Position numbers and translations under genes: made by a program. Of a stretch of 20,908 bases of DNA, positions 15,540 to 20,908 are shown in pieces; the first letter of the stretch is position 1; the number at the start of each line of letters is the position of its first letter. Under the pieces are notes generated by a model. That model searched no databases. It saw nothing but the letters and a program-made list of their open reading frames with translations, and was not told the origin of the DNA. The stretch is from Sphingomonadales bacterium (GTDB taxonomy: Bacteria; Pseudomonadota; Alphaproteobacteria; Sphingomonadales; Sphingomonadaceae): positions 1-20,908 of the forward strand of contig JAGWUU010000016.1 of the NCBI GenBank assembly GCA_028868335.1, given 5' to 3'.

Positions 15540-16109
15540 TCAGTCCTGCATGCGCAAGGCGACGTCGTTCATGAAGCGCGTTTCGTCGCCCTTGGCCAGC
15601 CATCCGGCCTCCGCGGCAATAGCGCCAAGCATGTCGGCAAGCGGGTCCATTTCCGCCTTGGCGTAGTTGCCCAGAACATAGCCCGTGACCCGGTCCTTGT
15701 GTCCGGGGTGGCCGATCCCGATCCGCACCCGCCGGAAATCGGGGCCAAGGTGCTGGTCGATGGAGCGCAGGCCATTGTGTCCGGCGGTGCCGCCGCCTTG
15801 CTTCACCTTCACCTTGAACGGGACGAGGTCCAGCTCGTCGTGGAACACGGTCAGCGCATCGGTGCCAAGCTTGTAGAAACGCAGCGCCTCACCCACGGCG
15901 CGGCCGCTTTCGTTCATCCAGGTGGCGGGCTTGAGCAGCAGGATCTTCTGCCCGTCGATCCGGCCTTCCTGCAACCAGCCCTGGAACTTCTTCTGGACGG
16001 GGCCGAAGCTGTGGATGTCGGCAAGCGCATCTGCCACCATGAAGCCCACGTTATGCCGGTTCAGGGCATATTGGGGACCGGGATTGCCGAGGCCAACCCA
16101 GAGTTGCAT
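15540..16109 (-). CDS. pth: Peptidyl-tRNA hydrolase
   Basis: A 189-residue enzyme that releases peptides from stalled peptidyl-tRNA and recycles the tRNA. The N-terminal signature LWVGLGNPGPQYALNRHNVG holds N9 and the catalytic histidine H19 (equivalent to H20 in E. coli). KPATWMNESGRAV matches the substrate-cleft motif, FHDELDLVPFKVKVKQGGGTAGHNGLRS the conserved Asp and Asn region, and RVRIGIGHPGHKD the C-terminal signature. The ATG at 16109 has GGAG 7 nt upstream. pth follows rplY after a 99-bp gap holding a palindromic element. Its usual downstream partner ychF is displaced by the PEP-CTERM pair. Confidence 0.97.
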   Translation of the reverse strand: MQLWVGLGNPGPQYALNRHNVGFMVADALADIHSFGPVQKKFQGWLQEGRIDGQKILLLKPATWMNESGRAVGEALRFYKLGTDALTVFHDELDLVPFKVKVKQGGGTAGHNGLRSIDQHLGPDFRRVRIGIGHPGHKDRVTGYVLGNYAKAEMDPLADMLGAIAAEAGWLAKGDETRFMNDVALRMQD

Positions 16110-16116
16110 CAGATAT

Positions 16117-16120
16117 CTCC
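16117..16120 (-). promoter_or_regulatory. Ribosome-binding site of pth
   Basis: GGAG on the minus strand, 7 nt before the ATG at 16109. It directly abuts the palindromic element beginning at 16121, so folding of that element in the mRNA could affect ribosome access. Confidence 0.6.
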
Positions 16121-16201
16121 GTCATCCCCGCGCAGGCGGGGATCGCTGGCCACCAGATTTCGACCTAGTGGCCAGCGGTCCCCGGTCAAGCCGGGGACGA
16201 C
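16121..16201. repeat. REP/MITE-like palindromic element between rplY and pth
   Basis: An 81-bp nearly symmetrical element. Three nested or consecutive inverted repeats are visible: CCCCGC-GCAG-GCGGGG (16126-16141), CGCTGGCCAC paired with GTGGCCAGCG across a 14-nt loop (16144-16153 with 16168-16177, all 10 bp matching), and TCCCCGG-TCAAG-CCGGGGA (16179-16197). The outer ends GTCATCCCC and GGGGACGAC are complementary with one mismatch. It resembles dispersed elements I recall from intergenic regions of sphingomonad genomes. It is transcribed within the rplY-pth message. Only one copy lies in the window. Confidence 0.8.
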
Positions 16202-16208
16202 GCCTTGC

Positions 16209-16826
16209 TTACGAGGCCGAGGCTTCGGTCTTGCTGTTGTCGCCTTCTTCGCTGCGCAGGCCCGAGGGGGCAACGATGGTGGCGATGGTGAAGTCGCGAT
16301 CGGTGATCGCGCTGGCCGAACCGACCGGAAGCTTCACATGGCTGATGTGGATCGAATCGCCCACGTCGAGCCCGGTCACGTCGATCTGGACGTCGTCGGG
16401 GATCTTGTCCCCTTCGCAGACCAGTTCGAGTTCGTGGCGGACGACGTTGAGCACGCCGCCGCGCTTGAGGCCCGGCGAGGCGTCCTCGTTGGCGAAGACC
16501 ACCGGCACGTTGACGTGAACCTTGGCATCCTTGGCAAGGCGCAGGAAGTCAGCGTGAAGCGGACGGTCGTTGACGGGATGGAAGGCAACGTCCTTGGGGA
16601 GCGTGCGCAGCGTCTTGCCACCAACCTCGACCTCGACGATCGAGTTGAAGAAGTGGCCGGTGCCAAGCTGCTTGATCAGCAGCTTTTCCTCGACATGAAT
16701 CGCGAGGGGCTCTTCATTGCCACCATAGATGACGGCGGGGACACGACCATCACGACGCAGTGCACGGGAGGCTCCCTTGCCTGCCCGATCGCGCGTCTCG
16801 GCCGGCAGGTTAAGCGAATCGCTCAT
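16209..16826 (-). CDS. rplY: 50S ribosomal protein L25 / general stress protein Ctc
   Basis: A 205-residue, two-domain L25 of the TL5/Ctc type, which binds 5S rRNA in the large subunit. The N-terminal L25 domain (~1-95) shows ETRDRAGKGASRALRRDGRV followed by PAVIYGG, and FHPVNDRPLHADFLRL. The C-terminal domain (~100-185) has PVVFANEDASPGLKRGGVLN, ELELVCEGDKIPDDVQIDVT and GDSIHISHVKLPVG. An acidic, Ser-rich tail follows. The ATG at 16826 has AAAGG 7 nt upstream. It heads the rplY-pth transcription unit; its promoter should lie in 16827-16958, but I could not choose one safely. The identification is firm. Confidence 0.95.
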   Translation of the reverse strand: MSDSLNLPAETRDRAGKGASRALRRDGRVPAVIYGGNEEPLAIHVEEKLLIKQLGTGHFFNSIVEVEVGGKTLRTLPKDVAFHPVNDRPLHADFLRLAKDAKVHVNVPVVFANEDASPGLKRGGVLNVVRHELELVCEGDKIPDDVQIDVTGLDVGDSIHISHVKLPVGSASAITDRDFTIATIVAPSGLRSEEGDNSKTEASAS

Positions 16827-16958
16827 GATATTGCCTTTCGAAAAACATTGGTTGTTTCATCTTCGCCGCCACGCCTCCAGGGATGACCATGACGGGAAGC
16901 GCGCGCCGTTACCGGGAAAGCCGCGGAAATGCAAGGCCGGGACGATCGCGCCACGCGG

Positions 16959-17834
16959 TCATTGCAGGCGGGTGACGCGATAGCCTTGGCCCTGGAGCCC
17001 GGCAACCAGCCCATCGGGCCCGACAAGATGCATCGCGCCAACCGCCACGAACGGCCGCGCGCCAGTGGCCATGCGTTGTTTCAGCAGGGCAATCCAGGCG
17101 CGGTTGCGCCTGACCAGCAGAACGTCGCGCAAGTCCGGATCGGCCAGCATGTCCTGGTGATCGAGCCCGGCGATCGCGCCCATATCGCCTTCCTTCCACG
17201 CCTTCTGCATCAGTGCCATGGCCTTGGCCGTGTCGGGAGCGGAATCGATCACAGCTTCGAGCAGGGCGCGCTGATCAGTCTCGGGCAGGCGGTCGAACAT
17301 CGACAGTTGCGGTTCAACTCCCTCGAACTGGTCGACGGCCTTGGTTCCCCGCTCGGCCAGAAGTTGAAGATCGATGCCCTTGCCGCCCTCGCTGCCCGAT
17401 TCGGCCTGGAGCGCCTGGTTGAGCGTCAACGCTGCCGCCCAGGTTTCCTCGCCATCGAGTTGATCGGGGGAAAAGCCATGGCGCTTGAGCAGCGCGTCGA
17501 AGGCACCGCGCCGGGCGGGAGACACCCGCTCACGCAGCGGCGGAAGATTGGGGCTGGTGCCAAGCCGGGCAAAGATCGCGGCCGCCTTCTTCGCGTCGTC
17601 GAGATCGGCGGCCTCAAGCATCAGCCGATCGGAACGGGCGAGCGCGCCGTCGATCGCCTGCGAATGCCACTTCACTCCATCGGGAAGGGCGTGAATGGTG
17701 CCGAACAGCCAGGCCTGCTGCCCGCCCGGCCCGTCGACCTCGAACAGCGCCGGTCTGGCGGGCTCGGTCGCGTGGCAGGCGGCAAGGGCCAATGCCACTG
17801 CCGCCAGAAGCAGAGGCCGCAGCTTACTGGACAC
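16959..17834 (-). CDS. TraB/GumN family protein, probable lipoprotein
   Basis: A 291-residue TraB/GumN-domain protein started at GTG 17834. The frame is open far upstream but only as an out-of-frame reading of the preceding gene. From this GTG the protein opens with a lipoprotein signal ending LALAAC (Cys 20). Family motifs: WLFGTIHALP (42-51, His 48), an acidic LMLEAADL (71-78), RNRAW (243-247) and VAVGAMHLVG (263-272, His 269). The GxxH, Glu and C-terminal GxxH arrangement is that of the TraB/Tiki-like putative metalloprotease superfamily; substrates are unknown. It overlaps the upstream paralogue by 11 nt. Start moderately sure, family firm. Confidence 0.85.
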   Translation of the reverse strand: MSSKLRPLLLAAVALALAACHATEPARPALFEVDGPGGQQAWLFGTIHALPDGVKWHSQAIDGALARSDRLMLEAADLDDAKKAAAIFARLGTSPNLPPLRERVSPARRGAFDALLKRHGFSPDQLDGEETWAAALTLNQALQAESGSEGGKGIDLQLLAERGTKAVDQFEGVEPQLSMFDRLPETDQRALLEAVIDSAPDTAKAMALMQKAWKEGDMGAIAGLDHQDMLADPDLRDVLLVRRNRAWIALLKQRMATGARPFVAVGAMHLVGPDGLVAGLQGQGYRVTRLQ

Positions 17835-18777
17835 GGGTGCTGGCAATTCCGACCTTGGCCAGTTCGTCCTGTACCGAACCCTTGCCGCCAAGGTGCCCGG
17901 CGCCAACCGCGATGAACACCGTGCCCGGCCTCGCCAGCCGGTTCCTGATCCACGCCGCCCAGGTCTTGTTGCGGTTGTAGAGCAACGCCTTGACCATGGC
18001 CGGATCATCCTGCTGGGCGTTGAGCAGGTCGGCCAGCGCCGCCGCGTCACCCTTCGACCACGACGCCACCATGCCCTGCACTTCCTTGTCGAGCGTGGGG
18101 AGCGAATCGATGATCTCGAACAGGTAGCGCTTTTGCACCTTGGGGCTGAGCGTATCGAACAGGCCAAGCTGGTATTCCAGCGTTTCCAGTCCGCTGCGCG
18201 GATGGGCAAGCGCCTTGTTGCGCTCGCTCAATTGCGTCTCGACCCCGTTCTGCAAGTCGTAGCCCCGGCGTTGCAGCGGAAGGGTCGCCATGATCACCGC
18301 CGCGTACCACGGACGGAACCGGTCAAAGGCTTCTTCCGCCAGACCAAGCTGGCGCATCGCTCCGCCAAACCTGGCCCGCTCCCTTTTGGTCATCGTGGCG
18401 CGCAGCGATTGGCCGGGGGGAAGCATGCCGTGCTTCATCACCGCAAGCGCGGTTTCGGTGTCAGCATATTCGGGGATTTCGGTTACAAGTTCCCCGCTTT
18501 GGGTGAATGCCTGGGCAAGCGGACCGGAAAACCAGTCGATGCCTTTGGGCAGCAGGTGGATAGTCCCGAACAGGTAGATCGTCGTATCCTCGTCCGCGAC
18601 CTTCCACAGCGCCGGGTGCGCCAGCATGTCCGCCGAGGCTTCGACGGCAGCGGGCGCGGCACGGGAGGGAGCAGCAGCGGCGGGGGGAGGTTGAACCTGC
18701 CGGGCCGCGAGCGGAACCGGACCAAAAAACAGGGCAACGATGGCGCAGGCGCCGGCCAGCACGGAATGACGCTTCAT
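17824..18777 (-). CDS. TraB/GumN family protein, exported
   Basis: A 317-residue protein of the same family as its downstream neighbour. It has a Sec-type signal peptide (MKRHSVLAGACAIVALFFGP onward, cleavage near the AAR at 24-26) but no lipobox, then a Pro/Ala-rich linker (~28-48). Motifs: IYLFGTIHLLP (67-77, His 74), ELVTEIPEY (96-104), RNKTW (269-273) and VAVGAGHLGG (289-298, with IA before it; His 295). Sequence identity to the second copy is limited to these motifs, so any duplication is old. The ATG at 18777 is near the repeat-bearing region shared divergently with glyQ. Function unknown, perhaps a periplasmic metal-dependent hydrolase. Confidence 0.88.
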   Translation of the reverse strand: MKRHSVLAGACAIVALFFGPVPLAARQVQPPPAAAAPSRAAPAAVEASADMLAHPALWKVADEDTTIYLFGTIHLLPKGIDWFSGPLAQAFTQSGELVTEIPEYADTETALAVMKHGMLPPGQSLRATMTKRERARFGGAMRQLGLAEEAFDRFRPWYAAVIMATLPLQRRGYDLQNGVETQLSERNKALAHPRSGLETLEYQLGLFDTLSPKVQKRYLFEIIDSLPTLDKEVQGMVASWSKGDAAALADLLNAQQDDPAMVKALLYNRNKTWAAWIRNRLARPGTVFIAVGAGHLGGKGSVQDELAKVGIASTRVQ

Positions 18778-18875
18778 GCCTGCCTACCTATCGCGCCTCG
18801 ATCGCCCCGTCGATGCGCGATTCCACGGCGGCAAAACCTTGACCCTTTCAGGCCCTTCGGCCAAAGGCGCGGGCC

Positions 18876-19799
18876 ATGATCCTTCCACAAGCTCAGGACG
18901 ATCGGGCTTCCGCGCGCCCCTCATTTCAGGACATGATCCTGCGGCTTCATGCCTTCTGGAGCGCACAGGGCTGCCTGATCCTGCAACCCTATGACATGCG
19001 GGTGGGGGCGGGTACGTTCCACCCAGCCACCACGCTGCGCAGCCTTGGGCCGCAGCCGTGGAATGCAGCCTACGTCCAGCCCAGCCGCCGCCCGACCGAC
19101 GGGCGCTATGGCGAAAATCCCAACCGGCTCCAGCACTATTACCAGTATCAGGTAATTATGAAGCCCAGCCCGGCGAACCTGCAGGAACTCTACCTGCAAT
19201 CGCTGGTCGCGATCGGCGTCGATCCGCTGGCGCACGACATCCGCTTTGTCGAGGACGATTGGGAAAGCCCCACGCTGGGCGCCTGGGGGCTCGGCTGGGA
19301 AGTGTGGTGCGACGGCATGGAGGTCAGCCAGTTCACCTACTTCCAGCAGATGGGCGGTTTCGACTGCAAGCCAGTGGCGGGCGAACTGACCTACGGCCTG
19401 GAGCGGCTGGCAATGTACATCCAGGGCGTCGACAACGTCTATGACCTGGCCTTCAACGCCGATGGCGTCAGCTATGGTCAGGTGTTCCTGGAAAACGAGC
19501 GTGAATTCTCGAAGTACAACTTCGAAGTGGCCGATACCGCCAGCCTGTTCGACGGCTTCACCAAGGCCGAGGCGGAGTGCAGGCGCTGTATCGAGGCCAG
19601 TATTCCGCTTGCGGCCTACGATCAGGCGATCGAGGCGAGCCACCTGTTCAACCTGCTTCAGGCGCGCGGCGTGATTTCTGTGCAGGAACGCGCCAGCTAC
19701 ATCGGCCGGGTCCGCGACCTCGCGAAAGGCAGTTGCCAGGCCTGGATCGAGAAGAACAAGGACCAGTGGGCGAAGGACTATCCGGAGTGGACCCTGTGA
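18876..19799 (+). CDS. glyQ: Glycyl-tRNA synthetase alpha subunit
   Basis: A 307-residue catalytic alpha subunit of the bacterial alpha2beta2 glycyl-tRNA synthetase, which charges tRNA-Gly. Near-invariant stretches are present: AAYVQPSRRPTDGRYGENPN, RLQHYYQYQVIMKPSP, HDIRFVEDDWESPTLGAWGL, EVSQFTYFQQMGG and GELTYGLERLAMYIQGVD. The ATG at 18876 gives 15 residues before the conserved SFQDMILRL segment; the only other ATG (18933) would begin inside that segment and is less likely. The extra N-terminus is encoded by a repeat-like sequence (18880-18900). A weak AAAGG lies 9 nt upstream of the start. glyS overlaps its stop by GTGA. Confidence 0.96.
   Translation: MILPQAQDDRASARPSFQDMILRLHAFWSAQGCLILQPYDMRVGAGTFHPATTLRSLGPQPWNAAYVQPSRRPTDGRYGENPNRLQHYYQYQVIMKPSPANLQELYLQSLVAIGVDPLAHDIRFVEDDWESPTLGAWGLGWEVWCDGMEVSQFTYFQQMGGFDCKPVAGELTYGLERLAMYIQGVDNVYDLAFNADGVSYGQVFLENEREFSKYNFEVADTASLFDGFTKAEAECRRCIEASIPLAAYDQAIEASHLFNLLQARGVISVQERASYIGRVRDLAKGSCQAWIEKNKDQWAKDYPEWTL
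18880..18900. repeat. Dispersed-repeat-like segment at the glyQ start
   Basis: On the minus strand the core CGTCCTGAGCTTGTGGAAGG resembles a very common intergenic repeat of proteobacteria whose spurious translation contains the string PELVEG, which is what the opposite strand encodes here. One base differs from the form I remember. It lies at the first codons of glyQ. Assignment is from memory, not from a search. Confidence 0.55.
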
Positions 19800-20908
19800 G
19801 CGACTTCCTTCTCGAGCTGCGCTCCGAAGAAATCCCCGCACGGATGCAGGCTGGCGCGCGCGCCGAGCTTGAGACGCTGTTCCGCAAGGAAATGGACGCG
19901 GCCGGCGTGGCGCTTGAAGCCATAAACGTCTGGTCGACCCCGCGCCGCCTCGCCCTGATTGCGCGCAACCTGCCGCTCGCCACCGCCGCCGTCAGCGAGG
20001 AGGTGAAGGGACCCCGCGTCGGCGCGCCGCCGCAAGCGCTCGAAGGATTTCTGCGCAAGACCGGGCTGAGCCAGGACCAGCTTGTCGAACGCGATGGCGT
20101 GTTGTTCGCCATCAGCGAGAAGCCCGGCCGCTCCACTGCCGATGTGCTGGCCGAAGCGGTTCCGGCAATCATCCGTGGTTTCGCCTGGCCCAAGTCGATG
20201 CGCTGGGGCGCGGCCTCGATCAGCAGCGAGAGCTTGCGCTGGGTGCGCCCGCTTTCCGGGATCGTCGCGATCCTCGGGGAGGATCTGGTGCCATGCGCGA
20301 TTGGCGGCATTGCCTCGGGCTTCACCACGCGCGGCCACCGCTTCCACTGCCGCAGAGTATCGCAGGAAAAAGTGGGTATCGGTTTTTCCGATCGCGATAC
20401 GACCACAAAAGAATCCGAGATCACCATCGGTTCGGCCCACGACTACGCCGAAAAACTGCGCGCCTGCCACGTCATCGTCGATCACGCGGAACGTCAGGAC
20501 CTGATCCGCGACAAGGCCAGATCGGCGGCTGCGGACGCCGGGTTGGTGCTGGTAGAGGATGAAGGGCTGGTGGTGGAGAATGCCGGGCTCACCGAATGGC
20601 CAGTGCCGCTGCTCGGCCGCTTTGACGAGACGTTCCTTGAGGTTCCGCCCGAAGTGATCCAGCTCACCGCGCGGACCAACCAGAAGTATTTCGTCTGCAC
20701 CGATGCGAACGGCAAGCTCGCCAACGCCTTCGTCTGCACCGCCAACATCGTCGCCAGCGATGGTGGCGCGGCGATCGTCGATGGCAACCGCAAGGTGCTG
20801 GCCGCGCGGCTTTCCGATGCCCGGTTCTTCTGGGAACAGGACCGCAAGGTCCGCCTCGAGGATCAGGCGAAGAAGCTGTCGCGGATCACCTTCCACGAAA
20901 GGCTTGGC
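19796..20908 (+). CDS. glyS: Glycyl-tRNA synthetase beta subunit, 3' truncated by window
   Basis: The frame from GTG 19796 (GTGA overlap with the glyQ stop) is open to the window end, 371 residues of a protein normally near 690. Beta-subunit signatures: FLLELRSEEIPARM (4-17), TPRRLALIA (49-57), EEVKGPRVGAP, PKSMRWG, RWVRPLSGIVAIL, TRGHRF (~178-183), ITIGSAHDYAEKL (209-221) and ITFHERLG at the edge. It binds tRNA and supports charging by GlyQ. Between GHRF and ITIG there are 25 residues instead of about 5 in E. coli; the extra ~20 (about 186-207) are encoded by a palindromic, A/T-richer element. The frame stays open through it, so the gene is probably functional. Confidence 0.95.
   Translation, partial: MSDFLLELRSEEIPARMQAGARAELETLFRKEMDAAGVALEAINVWSTPRRLALIARNLPLATAAVSEEVKGPRVGAPPQALEGFLRKTGLSQDQLVERDGVLFAISEKPGRSTADVLAEAVPAIIRGFAWPKSMRWGAASISSESLRWVRPLSGIVAILGEDLVPCAIGGIASGFTTRGHRFHCRRVSQEKVGIGFSDRDTTTKESEITIGSAHDYAEKLRACHVIVDHAERQDLIRDKARSAAADAGLVLVEDEGLVVENAGLTEWPVPLLGRFDETFLEVPPEVIQLTARTNQKYFVCTDANGKLANAFVCTANIVASDGGAAIVDGNRKVLAARLSDARFFWEQDRKVRLEDQAKKLSRITFHERLG
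20357..20400. repeat. Palindromic element inserted in frame within glyS
   Basis: Two nested perfect inverted repeats: outer GTATCGC (20357-20363) with GCGATAC (20394-20400), inner GGAAAAA (20365-20371) with TTTTTCC (20383-20389), around an 11-nt loop. The stretch from about 20348 to 20417 is A/T-richer than its surroundings and uses codons such as AAA, ACA and GTA that are rare nearby. It encodes ~20 residues absent from standard GlyS. This recalls the palindromic elements of Rickettsia that insert in frame into genes. Confidence 0.75.

Noticed and set aside
15699..18879. Plus-strand frames of about 395 codons opposite pth/rplY and opposite the TraB genes
   Set aside because: They are shadow frames spanning gene boundaries and repeats. 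The minus-strand genes have signal peptides, motifs and ribosome-binding sites that explain the sequence.

Overview
The window reads as chromosome of a high-GC alphaproteobacterium, most likely a sphingomonad (Novosphingobium- or Erythrobacter-like; genus is inference). Supporting signs are the mreB-mreC-mreD-mrdA-rodA cluster, a MutL with the nicking-endonuclease motif (typical of bacteria without MutH), the rplY/pth/ychF grouping, tandem TraB/GumN genes, a PEP-CTERM protein of a type I associate with sphingomonads, and palindromic intergenic repeats. No RNA-seq or homology search was possible; names rest on motifs read from the translation.

Layout. 1-1477 (+): 3' part of an FAD-dependent amine-oxidase/desaturase-like gene, cut by the window edge. 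It converges 7 bp from a minus-strand gene (1485-3479) for a 664-residue protein joining a SLOG-like nucleotide-sensor domain to a four-helix, SLATT-like membrane module. tRNA-Lys(CUU) lies just upstream (3543-3618). 3720-9498 (-): the rod-shape and lateral wall-synthesis operon mreB, mreC, mreD, mrdA (PBP2), rodA; the last three junctions all use the same UGAUG stop/start overlap. 9687-11483 (+): mutL, divergent from mreB and converging on a MaoC-type hydratase gene (11490-11948, -) that follows ychF (11966-13066, -).

13179-15410: an exosortase-type pair, a TPR lipoprotein (+) and a PEP-CTERM protein (-), abutting tail to tail with no spacer. It sits between ychF and pth, genes that are usually adjacent in an rplY-pth-ychF group, so it looks like an insertion. 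A near-consensus sigma-54 promoter precedes the PEP-CTERM gene. 15540-16826 (-): pth and rplY (L25/Ctc), separated by an 81-bp REP-like element that abuts the pth ribosome-binding site. 16959-18777 (-): two tandem TraB/GumN genes, the second a probable lipoprotein. 18876-20908 (+): glyQ and glyS (glycyl-tRNA synthetase alpha and beta; glyS runs off the end). The glyQ start lies at the edge of a dispersed-repeat-like sequence, and glyS carries an in-frame palindromic insertion.

Functionally this is mainly core housekeeping (elongasome, mismatch repair, translation). The accessory pieces are the SLOG/membrane fusion, the sigma-54-linked PEP-CTERM module and three kinds of palindromic repeat, one of them inside an essential gene. 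No gene-free stretch exceeds 300 bases; the largest gaps (9499-9686, 16827-16958, 15411-15539, 13067-13178) are divergent or 5' regions, and apart from the sites listed I see nothing definite in them. No CRISPR array, transposase, phage gene or rRNA was seen.
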